The translations under genes and the position numbers were made by a program. From NCBI RefSeq assembly GCF_025698545.1, contig NC_068566.1, positions 46,231,192 to 46,295,191 on the forward strand: a stretch of DNA of 64,000 bases, in the 5' to 3' direction. The stretch is from Gossypium raimondii (lineage: Eukaryota; Streptophyta; Magnoliopsida; Malvales; Malvaceae). Position 1 is the first letter of the stretch. Every line of letters begins with the position of its first letter. Positions 48,415 through 60,484 of this stretch are shown piece by piece. The notes under the pieces are model-generated. The model saw only the letters and a list, made by a program, of their open reading frames with translations. It was not told the origin of the DNA and did not search any database.

Positions 48415-49170
48415 GACTTAGGTTGTGTTCTCCAATGTTTCATAGATGAGTTTTTCTATTAAAAAGTATTTTTTTCTAAAAAACAATAAAGAACGACGTC
48501 ATTGTAGAAAATTTTAACTTATTTACATGCTTTTTCACAGATGAAAAAGTAGAAATTTTTAACTTTTTTCAGCCCAAAAGTGCTTTTGGCTAGTATTTTA
48601 TTTTTTTAACCTTACTATTTCTTCTTCCAAATAGACGTTAGAAGACTCTCTTTTTTCCCTTTTCTCTTTTGTTTGAACTTTACTTTTTCCTCTGGTTCTT
48701 TGTTCCTCTTCTCCACCGGTGAGTTTATCTTTTTCTTCTCTTCTTCTTCTCTTTAATTGATCATTATGCTTTAGTATTTAGTTATTTTTTGATTGTTTGA
48801 TTTTATGAAATATTTAATTATTATATTTAAATATTTAAATATAGTTTATATATTCTAATTAAATTTAATAAATAATTAATATTAATTACTTAGAAATATT
48901 TAAAATTAATATTATATATTAAAATATTAACAATAAGTTATAATAAATTATTTTTTATATTTTTACTAAAATATCATAATATTAACTAATTTAAACATTA
49001 TTTAAATACATATTTGTTACTTTATAATATTATGTCTAAAATGGACATTTTATTTCTTAAAAGCACTTTTTGACAGCAATGCTACAAACACTTAAATTTT
49101 TCAAAAACATTTCTCAAAAGCACTTTTCCACAGCACTTTTCAAAAGCATGGCCAAACTAGCCCTTAATAT
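48415..49170. repeat. Likely MITE-type repeat with worn inverted ends
   Basis: The left end (TTAGGTTGTGTTCTCCAATG) and the inverted right end (AAGGGCTAGTTTGGCCATGC) resemble the ends of a common plant repeat, and both arms carry AAAAGTGCTTTT-like words (near 48580 and 49110). The target duplication is not clear. No genes inside. Confidence 0.4.
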
Positions 49171-50947
49171 TTGTCAAAAACTTAATCATTAAATTCATTG
49201 TTTCGCCTCCACTAGGGAACTAATTAAATTACATTAAATCATTTTAACAAATACTTAATATAAAAATAAATAAGGGATCAATATTATTTTTTACAAATTA
49301 TATAAAAATAAAAATGATATACTTTAATTTATAAAGTAATATTTTTTAATTATTATTTAATTGACACGTAACATTAATTTAATTAAAACATACAATAACA
49401 CATTGTTGATATGGTAGTATTAAATTAATTTATATTTAATTATTATTAATTTATGGAATTTTTATTGCTTTGGGATGACGAAGACTATGATTAAATTAAG
49501 TGAAGATGATTCAATAGATATTTTCTTTCTATTTATTTTGCGTGCCAAAAATAAAATCCAACATTCACACTACCAATAAATGGGCTGCCATCATCTTCAC
49601 ATCACATTCACATGGAAGCAAAATCACATCCCTACATATGCCTTATTGCTGTCTACCTACACCTTTCTAATTATCAATCCAAACTCGTAAAAATTTGATC
49701 TTTCGAAGATATAAACTATTAAAAATGTGCAATTATATTTTAGCTTTTATACAAATATATAACTTAATTTATCCCTCAAAATTTTTGACTTCACCCTTAA
49801 ATATGATGATCCGGATCTAAATGATTTAAACAAGTAAATCAAAATGATATATACCTAAAATGGTTAAAACTCAAATTGACCCTAACTCAAAATTAACTTA
49901 AACTAAAATGATCTAAAATTGTTAAAATCTGAATTAACTCATCGAAGTAAAATATCTTTGTATATTTAAGTAGAAAACTTTGATTTGGCTTAGACAATTA
50001 CTTTTACATGATGACAATATTCAATATTCTTTTATATATATAGAATAGTTTTACGCACTTTAAAATTTTTTATACTATTAATATTTTAATAATTTAATCG
50101 TCATATTTCAGGTTTCATTCATATAAATTATGCATGTCAAGTTTAGAGTAAATTAAAATTTTCTAACTATTTATTTTATATAAAAATTTCAACCGTTAAA
50201 TATATATTAATATAGATGTTTTTTTTAAATTAATATGATAAAGATCATGAATAAATTCAAAAATTTTAATGCATGATAAATAAAAATATCAACCGTTAAA
50301 TTACTAAAATATTAATCATAAAAAAAATAATTGAATATATAGATAATACAGTGTGAAAGAGTGAAAGTTAGACGACTTACTATATATACCGAATTAGGTT
50401 ATGGAATGATAACATAAAGAAAAGGACATCAATATAATGAAAATTATGCATGTAAAAGTATCTAGACAGCGGCTAATAAACATGAAAACAAGCAGCAAGC
50501 AAGATTGTACGTATAAAACACTAATTAATCCATTGCTAAACAGGCTAGCATTAACTTCCAACTTTAAATATTTTACTCGAAGTAGGCTAAGCCGCGTAAA
50601 TACTTCCCTTTCATCTCTTTTGAATAATCAATTTTAATTAACCCAAGTTGCCAAGAATCAAGGCCCAGCACCGAGTAATGTTGCTTCGAAATATCCGTTG
50701 ATCATTTGGGTTATCTGCAATGAATGCACTATTGAAACAGACAATTTCAAAGGTCATGAAATAACCAGGTTGTTTCACATCAGTCATGGTGGAAACAATC
50801 TACACGTTGGGTTTGTCTTTGTCTTGTTTTGTTTTAAACGGCTCAACACGTATCAGTTTTGATAAAATTTTGTTTTGTCTCCAATATAAAACCTGACACC
50901 TTACTGTTCTTTTCATTTTCGGATTTATCTTGAAAATCGTTGAAGAA

Positions 50948-51673
50948 ATGAAGCTGGTTTGGTGTCCCGAGACAGCAGCCAAGGCTTATATTGATACTGT
51001 TGAACTTGTAAGCATTTAATTTAAGCAATTTTCTGAAATTTTTTATTTCATTCATGCCTGGTTAATTGTTTTTGTTTTGCAGTGTGGTGTTTGTAATGAT
51101 TCTGGTATAGCGGAGCTTGTTTCATCAATGGCTGCTGGGTGGAATGCGAGCTTCATTGTGGAGGCGTGGTCGCACGGTGGAGGTACCGCGACAAGCATCG
51201 GTTTAACTGTTGCTTGTAGACACACGAATGGAAGACACGTATGTATAGTTCCTGATGAAAGATCGAGATTAGAATACGTTAAAGTCCTGGAAGTGGCCGG
51301 CATGTCACCGGAAGTGATTGTTGGCGAGCCTGAGGAGTTAATGAGTGGATTAAACGGCATAGATTTCCTGGTGGTGGATAGTCAGCAGAATCGCTTTTCC
51401 AGGGTATTAAAGCTAGCAAAGCTTAGTAACAAGGGGGCAGTTATGGTATGCAAGAACACTAATTCCAGAAGTGCCTCAAGTTTCAGTTGGAGAAATGTTG
51501 TCAATGATGGATCGCATTGGCTCATACGTTCCATCTTTCTTCCGGTAGGGGAAGGATTGGATATAGCACATGTAGGGAGCTGTGCTGGAAATTCGAGTTC
51601 AAGAGAAGGTAAAAGGAGGTGGATCAAGCATGTCAATCGACGAACGGGGGAAGAATTTGCCATACGAAAGTAA
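50948..51673 (+). CDS. DUF1442 family protein
   Basis: Two exons, 50948-51007 and 51083-51673 (GT-AG), 216 codons plus stop. The ATG at 50948 starts MKLVWCPETAAKAYIDTVE, which is the usual N terminus of the plant DUF1442 family, so the start is safe. Further family phrases are SMAAGWNASFIVEAWSHGG, GRHVCIVPDERSRLEYVKV, EPEELMSGLNGIDFLVVDS, KGAVMVCKN and the end RTGEEFAIRK. The fold is related to Rossmann methyltransferases, but catalysis has not been shown as far as I know, and no function is claimed. Its length is normal for the family. The gene is tail to tail with the ICT1-like gene, with about 370 bases between the stops. Confidence 0.9.
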
Positions 51674-52043
51674 AATAATGTCCAATTACTCCTCTTGAAA
51701 AGGAGATCATTCATTTACTTGTTGAATTGTATTTAGATTCTTGATTCTTAACATGATGAGAGATTTTAGACCTTAGAACATTCATATTAACTTCATTGAA
51801 TAAATCACTAATGGTTTCCATGCAAAAAATTTGGTGTGTAATGTCTATAACACAATGATGTGTCTCGGTAGCCTATGTTGGATATATGGTTATATTACAT
51901 CAAGAGATGGTAGCTCTTTTGCCTAACCATGAATAACTTTAAGGACAAAATACTCCTTCAGGCTCCATTCCAGCCGTCTACTTCTCGGCTGAGATTCAAT
52001 GATCTTCAGACACTATGAACTTGAAGAGTTGTGACACCACATT

Positions 52044-54228
52044 TTAGTCCCAACTGTCCCGGCTTCTTCGAAATGCTTTCTTGTCTGAAAGGACCTTCTT
52101 GCTTTTAAGGCGTTTTTGCTCCCCAATTGCAGCCCTGCAAGAAGCATGGAAACACAAAATAAATTCGCAATTGGCACAGGTATTGCCAAACAGGTAAAAC
52201 AGCTGCGCATGTGCACTTGTAAATGCAATGAAATCATACATCTTTGCGATTTTCTTCTTTTGTTCTTCCGATGGAGGTGGTGGCACATAAGCAGCAGCAT
52301 CAATGATTGCCTGTTTGGTTCAAGCAAAATGGACGAAAATATGATCACGTCATCACCATATTCAGAAACCAAAAGATCAACAGCAAATCATACAACTGCC
52401 AATATCTCACACTACGTTCAATTCAATTGCATCTTTGATGGATAACAACCAAATGCTACGCATTAGAAAGACTGTTAACGAACCTGTAGTTTTGCCAAAG
52501 CATCATCGATGTTTCCCCTGAACAAAGTTCAATTCAAATGAATACATACATATCGCACTAAAAGGAAACAGAACAACAAAAATAAACAAGAGAGAAACAA
52601 ACTTTTGCGTCCTAGTCTTGGTTGATGATATCACGATTTCTCCATCCTTGTTTATACGGTTCTTTTCCTGTTCATAGTGAGTTTAGGTTATTGAAAAATG
52701 AGAATTCCTGGACATAACCAGATGAAAGGAAATCTAAACTGCAAGCAAATGTGAATTAGTACAATCGAGGTCATATCTCTGAAACCAACAAAGCACTGTT
52801 AGCACTCCAAATTCAAGCACTTTCATCCATGTTGATGCTGTTTACAGTTCATTTGCACGTTCGTCCGTATAGCGTGATTTTCTTCTTGCCACTTTTATGA
52901 CCTCTGACCATATCGTCACGCTTTTTCTTCTACCTTACGCAAATTCCCAGCAGACTTAACCAAAAGTACCATTTAAGTTCCCTTAAACAATCCTGAACTA
53001 GCCACGGACTTCACATAACTACTATTATGTTGGTTTAGCTATGATCTCAGCAAACAGTTCTAAATTACTACTGTATAAAAGCTACATTGCTTGATGATAA
53101 TACCATAACTCCACGAACAGGACAAGCTATAAATAGAAGAGAAAGAAAAAGAAGTAATAGTTGCTTGCTTCTGCTAGTCTTGGCAAAACATTGCTTAAAG
53201 CCTTCTCATTTACAGCCATGGCACGATACCTTGGAGCTTTTCTCGATTATGTGAGAATCAAGTATAAAATCACAGGGTTGTAAAAGTAAAATCAATGCAC
53301 AAGTACAAATCAGCTTCATTTCAGTTCTTATCTCGAAGGCAAACGATTAGCAATATCATAAATTCTTTAAAAGATAATAGATGGCAGTGACAAACCATTT
53401 GCATAATCCTCTCTCTAATCCTGTCACTAAGCCAATAAGCCTGTTTTACATTGAACCGCATGTCCACCTTGGTGTTAACTGCACATGTAGCAACAAAAGT
53501 AAATCCACTATAAATCTTAGCAACAAGAGATGACATAGATTCTCAAACATGAAGAAGATATATACAATATACCCTTGTTTACATTTTGACCACCAGGGCC
53601 ACCACTCCTTGCAAAACTCACCGTAACATGATCTGTAAACAAGAATTCAGCACCATAAATGTTTTTTGGCTCTTTGTAACTGCCCTAAAATGAAAAATTG
53701 AAGTTTTAGCCCCTCTAAAATCTAAAAAGTTACGAATTCATACATGATAAAATTGCAGTTCAACCTCTAGCTCCTAAAATGATAAAATTGTGATTTTAGC
53801 CTTTCTAAAGATTATAAAGGTTAAAGCTTACAATAAAAATAAATAAACTTCAGGTCCATTCAAATTTTTAATTTAATTTCGGCCATCCAAAAAAAAATCC
53901 CGACTTCTCCTCTGACAGAAATAAACCCTATAACAGTAAAGCATATCGAATATCATTAGTTACCCAAAGTGATTTGAGGAGTGGGCTCATTCCCGGCGGA
54001 GCTGGCTCGCTCTTCCGCTTCCTGAAGGAGCTGCTGCATTTGCGAGAGACGAGCGGAGACTTTTCTGTCGGCATCGGCGTCGGGTGCGGCGCAACGAATG
54101 GGACTAAAACTGATTCCACGATTGGGCGTCAGTCGGATGATGGGGTTACGGGAACAGGGAAGTAGCGGCCGACCGGAGAATGAGATGAAAGATAACGGCG
54201 GGTGATGGAGGAGTTGTTTCATAATCAT
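52044..54228 (-). CDS. ICT1-like class I release factor, organellar
   Basis: Seven exons on the minus strand: 54228-53964, 53632-53573, 53478-53396, 52667-52603, 52517-52484, 52310-52240 and 52134-52044, all GT-AG, 222 codons plus stop. The core ARSGGPGGQNVNKVNTKVDM holds the GGQ motif (about residues 102-104) that hydrolyses peptidyl-tRNA on the ribosome. The C terminus (EQKRLKSKKVLSDKKAFRRS) is basic, as in ICT1 and bacterial ArfB, which use it to enter the empty mRNA channel of stalled ribosomes. The N-terminal 70 residues are rich in Ser, Arg and Pro and look like a mitochondrial or plastid transit peptide. The start at 54228 (MIMKQLLHHPP) is a choice; in-frame ATGs at 54255 and 54324 would add 9 or 32 residues. 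Role in ribosome rescue is inferred from the family. Confidence 0.88.
53670..53880. repeat. Repeat-like AT-rich segment in intron 1 of the ICT1-like gene
   Basis: Contains imperfect repeats of CTAAAATGATAAAATTG and TTTTAGCC(C/T)-type words (for example near 53683, 53715 and 53775). Such phrases recur in several intergenic parts of the window (for example 35520-35700), so it is probably a small dispersed repeat. No effect on the splice sites. Confidence 0.35.
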
Positions 54229-54399
54229 GTTAGCACTTGTCCTAATAACTGACATTTGGAACTCTAGAAATGGCACTTTTGTCTTTGAAAACTTGAGAGT
54301 TTGTGGTCCAAAATGCTTCTGCACAGCAGTTGTTTCTGGTTTGGGTTTTGTGGAATTTTGGGGTTCGGGTTTATTTTTAGGGAGTATTTGAGTGAACTC

Positions 54400-55485
54400 A
54401 GTCAGTGGTAAGCTTGAAAAATGAAAGGATTTGTGTAAAATTGTAGGTTCAAAAATTAGGATTAAACAAAAAATGAAATTTATTTTTTAAATAGATTGGA
54501 CCTCATGTAAATTTTTTATCTCGGGTTTAACTTGACCCAAATTTATGAGAAGAAAAAATTACAATTGTGTTTTGTTATCATTTCATTATTCTAATTATTA
54601 ATCTTATATTATGTTTCTGATTATAAATTTAGTTTATTTTCTCCTATTTGATTATCTAAATTCTTATAATTTTTAAATTTTAAAATTTTAATATTAAATA
54701 TATAAAATTAATAAGTTAACATAACACTACACATATAATAAAATAAAATGTTTGACACATCAAATTTTAAAAATAACACAAATTTATTTAATAAATTTAA
54801 TAATTATCATTTGATAAAAATCGAACTGAAATTTTAGTATTTAAAAATAAAAGAATTTTAAAAAGTAAATAAAAATACAAGAATTAAATTACTCAAATAA
54901 TGAGAGAATTTAACCAAAACGAAGGGCAAATTGCAATACCTTAAGTGCCAAAATTCAAACATTTAATCGCGCGGGTACATGTTCCAATACGTGAGCTAAT
55001 GTACCGATACCTCATATGCGGTATTAGATTCAAGTATTCATATAATTCATCCTAGATTCAATTTATTTTGAGATTAGTGTAATATTTAAAATTTATGCAC
55101 AGGTTAAGTTTCCAATTCAATTCAATTAACCCATTTAAGCTTTCAACAACAGGATCACATTAATATTCAACACAAATGCACAAGGAAGAAACCATGAAAA
55201 GGCAAAGTTTTATGCATTAAAAAATCCATATTATAATGTTGTAATATCCATACACAACCTAAAAGGGTGTCCATTTGCAGAAATTGTCTATACCTCTCTG
55301 CATTAACCACCACAACACCAAAAGGTCTTGTACTACAGAAACAGACACATGACCAAGATATGCTATCGATGGTCTGAAAACTGAAGAACTAGATAGGTAG
55401 TTATGTCCAAAAAAGGGCATGTTGATATGTTATATGAGAGAACACAATATAAACTCTCTAGATGATCAACTCAGTGCTTCAAAGT
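54400..55485. other. Gap between ICT1-like and MLF-like genes
   Basis: AT-rich to about 55140. The part from 55200 to 55485 is less AT-rich and is probably the 3' UTR of the MLF-like gene, by position. No coding region seen. Confidence 0.45.
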
Positions 55486-56845
55486 TCAAACTTGGTTCTT
55501 TTTCTTCCCTAGTGTCTGAGAAATCTTATCTTTAAGGGCTCCCAAACCTTTCGCCTTTGTAGAATTCTGGCCGCGTGATGGCCCTGCACTGTCTTTGGCA
55601 TCCATCATTGCTTTTCCCGACTGCTGAGAACGCTCGGTAGAAGGAAGTGCCCATCCTCCATGACTTGCTTGCCCATTCTGACCCCAACTTGTCCCTGAGA
55701 CAATATTTCAAGATGGTTAAATCAATCACAAAGTCTAGGTAACACGAAAATGAGCATGCTTAATGCATTCGAAGACGAATCTTACCTGTTGCATCATGGA
55801 CATTAGAACTTCCAGACCAGCCAGGCAAATGCTTTCTAGCATTTCCATTCCAAGCTTCTTCAAAACCAGAAAGCTCATCTGTGTAACATTCACAGATTCG
55901 GATCATATACATTAACTGCCCTGGACAAGTATACATGCCTCTACAAACAAGTATAACATACCCGACTGTCACATATAACTGTTCTTATCTTACCTTCATT
56001 CAAATTGTGCAAGGCCTGCATTGTTTCCACCCTACCATCCGAATTCAGCTTTCTCGTAACCGAATGACCCTACATCGAAAAGTCTCATAAATTAACTCTA
56101 CAATCACACTAATAGCCAATAACATTTTGAGAGGTACCTTGTCATGAAGTCCCCTTGAAACCCGGTGGCTTGCTTGACCTGTAGCTGTGTTAGCTTCTTT
56201 GCTTTCTTCAAAGGTAATCTACACCACAACAATGTAATGCAAAACACATAAAACAAATTCAAGGGCTTATAAATGAACATATCATTAAATACTTACCCCA
56301 TCACTTCCACTCCTCCTTGTTTTGGATGAAGTATAGTAAGCCCCATTAGCACCACCATACGTAACGGTGGAGCTTTGAAACGTAAAGCTACGAGTTTGAG
56401 GTGGTTGCTGCTGTCGTTGATATGAACCATTATAGCCATTCATATACTGCAAATGCCCATTCCTTCTCTCAGATTGTTCAGTTTCATCATCTGGTACCTC
56501 GACATGAGGTTCATCCTTAGACCTACCATGTTTTCTGGAATTTTCTTTCATCTCTTTTTCATCATCAGAATCTAATTCTTGGATAATAGGACCGCTTGGT
56601 CGTTTTGGCTCTGGGGCTTGTTGTTCAATGAACCCAGATGGGTGCATATCAGGGAAAGGATTATGACCAGGGCCAAAGAAGCTTGATTCAAACATTCTAT
56701 CAAAAGGACGTGTGAAGAAAGGATCATCAAAAGGGTCCCTTCCATTAAAGAAATTGGATAGTAAACTTTTATGACCCCCAAAACCACCAAAGGGATCACC
56801 ACCAAATTCAAAGAATGGATCCCTTCCGCCTCTGCCGCCCTGCAT
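55486..56845 (-). CDS. Myeloid leukemia factor (MLF)-type protein
   Basis: Five exons on the minus strand: 56845-56297, 56218-56138, 56069-55994, 55878-55786 and 55694-55486, all GT-AG, 335 codons plus stop. The N terminus is Gly/Phe-rich (GGRDPFFEFGGDPFGGFG, DPFDDPFFTRPFDRMFESSF), followed by PSGPIIQELDSDDEKE, then an MLF-domain-like part (RSFTFQSSTVTYGGANGAYY, KTRRSGSDG, ITFEESKEANTATGQASHRV, SRGLHDKGHSVTRKL, GRVETMQALHNLNE and ELSGFEEAWN). This is the order seen in MLF1/Mlf1IP proteins, whose plant role is poorly known. The last exon is a basic, low-complexity tail ending LGALKDKISQTLGKKKNQV. Upstream, a 5' UTR intron fits 57089-56866 (GTACCA...GCAG). Confidence 0.85.
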
Positions 56846-56865
56846 TTTCTTTTATCTTCTAAACT

Positions 56866-57089
56866 CTGCAACGGAATTTAAAAACTTTTTTACATACAAA
56901 AAGATGAAGCGATCATGTACCCCATTCCAGAAACGATAATTTCGTTCAAAAACCACAAAAACCAACCATTTAAAGGAACATTTTCACGCAAAAAATCACT
57001 GAAAGATAATACATAATTAACAAGAAACAACGTGATCATCGTAACATATACGAAAATTAAACCCAAAAAGAAATAGAGAAAGATGGTAC
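56866..57089 (-). other. Predicted 5' UTR intron of the MLF-like gene
   Basis: The minus strand has AAAG|GTACCATC at 57090/57089 and TTGCAG|AGTTTAG at 56866/56865, with a pyrimidine-poor but AT-rich body. The exon after it starts 20 bases before the ATG. Prediction by splice-site reading only. Confidence 0.5.
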
Positions 57090-57159
57090 CTTTGAAATGA
57101 AAAAGCGGGGAAATTCAGGCAAATTTGGGGAGATGATCGAAAACCCAAAGTGCTAGGAT

Positions 57160-58100
57160 GAATGATCGAAATGTGGTTTTAAGTGTCTATTTATTTGTAT
57201 GGATTATTTTGAGGATTTTTTTTAGAAATATATGTTTATGGTTTCTCTGATTTTGTACGAAAGAGATGGAAGGAAAGTTCTAGTAGATGGCCGAGTTCTC
57301 CCGAATAATTAACACCTCGATGCCCACGTGTGAAGCCATATATATTATTAAAATGATAAAATTATATTTTTATTATTGTAGAAATATACAATTTAATTTT
57401 GACCTAAAAAATTTACTAATTTTGCCCCTAATTTCATTCTCATAAAGGAGTATCAAACCTCTAATTACCCGATTAAGAGATAAGGTGAACACCCGGTGCA
57501 TCATATCTCATGATTAAGTAATAAATTAATATTTGAATTGTATCTAGGATAATAAAATTTTATTCCTATAATAAAAATTTATTCCATTACTAAAATTGAT
57601 AATTAAATATGGGAGATGTAAACCCTATTTTTATTCATGATGCACCTTCTATTTTTATACTATAATTTCTTTTTGTCAATTGTAAAAATATGGTTAAATT
57701 TTGAAATTGTATTTAAGGTCCAAATAGATTTGGTAAGAAGAATAGGAGGACCTAAATAAAATAGGTGTTATTATTTTGACAATTTAAAACTGATGTTGAA
57801 AACAATCTCAGCAATTCAATTAAGGATTTACCAACTCAGTAATCCTCCTTTATACACTCAATTATGAATTTAAACTATGGATTCAACCATTAATGCAAAA
57901 TAATGATAATAAAAGCATTAAGCATAAACTAGATCATAGTAAAATTGTTTAATAATTGAAATAGGATAAAACCAGATTAAGGCTAATAACTAGATCAATT
58001 ATTTGAGATCATAATTATTAGTTACTCTAGGAGATAAATAGGTCAGTGAAAACATTAAGAAATACCATAATGGGATATTAATTGGTTTGAGAGAAGTAGA
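57160..58100. other. Upstream of MLF-like gene, then AT-rich gap
   Basis: By position the first 200 bases include the MLF-like promoter. A short inverted pair GGTGCATCAT / ATGATGCACC at about 57496 and 57639 encloses some 150 bases and may be a tiny MITE. No gene seen. Confidence 0.4.
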
Positions 58101-58109
58101 TTTTTTTTT

Positions 58110-58315
58110 GGGCGAAATTAAGTTGTATATATGTACGATAGCATAAATGTAATTTTACTATTTTAATAATTTATGATTAAATGAATTTTTTATTATTTTT
58201 ACCGTATACTAATTTAAATTTGTATAAATTATAAAAAGATTAAAAGTAAAATTTTTCATTTTAGGCCGGCCTCCTAACTCTACCTCTGTGGCTGGTCCTT
58301 ATCGAACAATCTAGT
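58110..58315. repeat. Fragment like the right end of the hAT element
   Basis: Resembles 35510-35722: 'aatgtaattttactattttaataattta', here in the two parts AATGTAATTTTACTATTTTA and ATAATTTATG, then AAAATTTTTCATTTTAGG and CCTCTGTGGCTGG-like wording. It looks like a clipped second copy of the same repeat family. Confidence 0.45.
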
Positions 58316-58427
58316 CAATAACTCCCCAAGCTTAGTGATGCTATAAACTAACCATTTAGATTTTAACCTATAAGATATACAATAACTTAAGTTAGTAGAC
58401 TCTCAATAATAATGATGGTAATGATCG

Positions 58428-58560
58428 ATTGAGTATTAACTCAATTGGTATGGGTATTGTTGTCAATATAAGAGGACATGCGTTCGAGTGTACTGAAGCA
58501 CATTATCAACGTTTGAGTGTACAAAAGCACATTATCGATAGTTTTAGGCATTGCCTCAAA
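58428..58560 (+). repeat. tRNA-derived SINE
   Basis: Starts with a tRNA-like head: an A-box-like AACTCAATTGGTATGGG (about 58438-58454) and a B-box-like CGTTCGAGTGT about 35 bases on, then CTGAAGCACATTATC, part of which is repeated as a direct duplication (GTTTGAGTGTACAAAAGCAC). The same family is at 2191-2300. No tRNA fold with acceptor stem can be drawn, so it is not a tRNA gene. Confidence 0.55.
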
Positions 58561-60484
58561 AATAAGACTACATGATTGGAGCATAATATTTTTCCTAACT
58601 TAGGACTACATGATTGTTCAGCCTTCTCCCATGAATACATGGTTCACAAGCTGGTCCATATCATGTATACCTCTGATTAACAACAACTTCATCTTGTCTC
58701 TTCGATTTTATTTTTCAAGAATTACTTATCTTAATTCAATCTAAAAAGATGGTGAATTTAGATACATAAAGTTTAAAATCAACAAAAATCTCAAATTCAT
58801 TAAGAAAATAGATCAAAGATTACATAAAATTTAAGCGAAATGCCAACATCCATTGTAGCCCTAGAAAAATAAATTTAGTTCATGCTAATTAAAGAAAAAA
58901 ACACAAAACCATGGAGTTTCACTATCATAACTATCATAAGAAAGGATGTTTATGTAAGAAAAAAAATTAAGGATGTTTGAATTTGCCTAGATCGGTTAGT
59001 TAGATGGGTAAGATTGGAAATCAGTTTAAGTATTTGTTTGAAGAATGATTTTAAATCAGATAAATTGAGAGTTGACACGAATCAGTTGAATTGAGCTTTT
59101 TTATTTTTTTCATTTTTTGAAATTCTTAATGTTTTTTAATCGGACAAGCGATTCAATTTTAAAAACATTAAAAAAAAAGAGAGTTAAAGTAGAGATGTTA
59201 ATGGATCAAGTTGGGGTCCAATCCTTAAAAATTTTAGGTCTTAACTTGAGCTTGATCCAGTTTGATCAGTCAAAATGACCTATTTCATTATTTAAAAATA
59301 ATAATAAATTAATTTTATATTAGGTTATATTCTACTATGAATTCTTGTACTTTATAAAAGTTGTGGAATTAGTTCGTGTACTTTAATTTGATATTTTTAA
59401 TCTTCAGACGTTTCAAATTTTAAAATGTTGGTCATCACCAAATAATAATAGTTAAATCATTAAGTTATGTTATTTTCAAATTTTGATACGGCAAATATAT
59501 TAGCATATGTGTAATATCATGTTACTTTATTAATTCTACATACTACTCATTGAAAATCTAATTAATCGATTAATGACGGTGATTTGCGTCAAAACTAAAA
59601 TTTCAATTTTTAAAAATTATACCGACTGAAATTGATTGAATTAAAGTTCCCAAGACTGATATTAAATTTAAACTTTTATATTAATATTTATATATTTTAT
59701 TTTTAAATTTAAATAAAAATATTTTAAAATTATTGCCCAATATGGCCGAAGCGAGCGGGCCATCGAGCCCATGAACATGTGTACATCAAGGTTCTTTGCC
59801 TCCTTTTTTCTCCAAATTCTTCTCCCTAGCAAATTTATTGATAGTTTGCTCTGTCCTTGAAAATTAAAATAGGGACTAGTTTAAGGACCTTACATGAATA
59901 AAACAAACTAGTCTAAGGGAACTTTTAGCATATTAGCCAAAATTATTCATAAATCATTGATTTCTTTTTTTTTTAGTTGACCGAGGTATTGGAGTTTCAC
60001 ATTCAGTAGGCTCATTAAGGGGGTAAACGCTAACCATGAGTTTTGAAGTTACTGCAAGGTGAAAATTAAACCCTCAACCACCGGTTAAAATAAGAGAGAC
60101 CTCACCATTTCACGTAACTCCCGTGTTTATTTACCTATTACCACTATAAATAATAAACACTAATAACCACATGCAAGATCTTTAACTACACCAACACACC
60201 ATGACATTTCATGTACAAATATTTATAAATCACAGATATTTACTAGTCTTAATTAAAGGAAAAGTCATTTCAAATTAGCTTAACCCCAAACTATTCCAAA
60301 ATTCAGTACATCAAATGAAAAATCATAACTAAATCATACATTTCATGAACTAATAATGATTTTCACTTCCTACCAAACCAACAAAGCCTAGCATGTCATT
60401 GTCATTTCTAACACAATATGGTTAGTGGTACTACAACCATGGAGTTTAGATAAAAGAGTTTCACAACAGACAGGCAGCGAGATG
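58561..60484. other. Gene-free interval
   Basis: AT-rich DNA. 59320-59680 has phrases of the kind found in dispersed low-copy repeats (GAATTCTTGTACTTTATAAA and similar). The last 300 bases before 60485 are probably the photolyase 3' UTR. No coding exon recognised. Confidence 0.45.

Larger units (their letters stand above)
45565..50947. other. Gene-poor interval with MITEs and fragments
   Basis: About 5.4 kb of AT-rich DNA between the IBA57 gene and the DUF1442 gene. The first 200 bases hold the IBA57 promoter by position. The rest holds a foldback element, a small MAIN-like remnant and another likely MITE, listed separately. 49200-50900 is very AT-rich, and I see nothing in it beyond the possible promoter of the DUF1442 gene. 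Confidence 0.6.

Noticed and set aside
54256-54324. Upstream in-frame start (MQKHFG) for the ICT1-like gene
   Set aside because: Not excluded, but the added residues do not look like a transit peptide and the later MIMKQLLHHPP does; kept as an alternative.
58438-58500. A tRNA gene
   Set aside because: A and B boxes are present but no cloverleaf or acceptor stem can be formed; a second diverged copy at 2191 points to a SINE.
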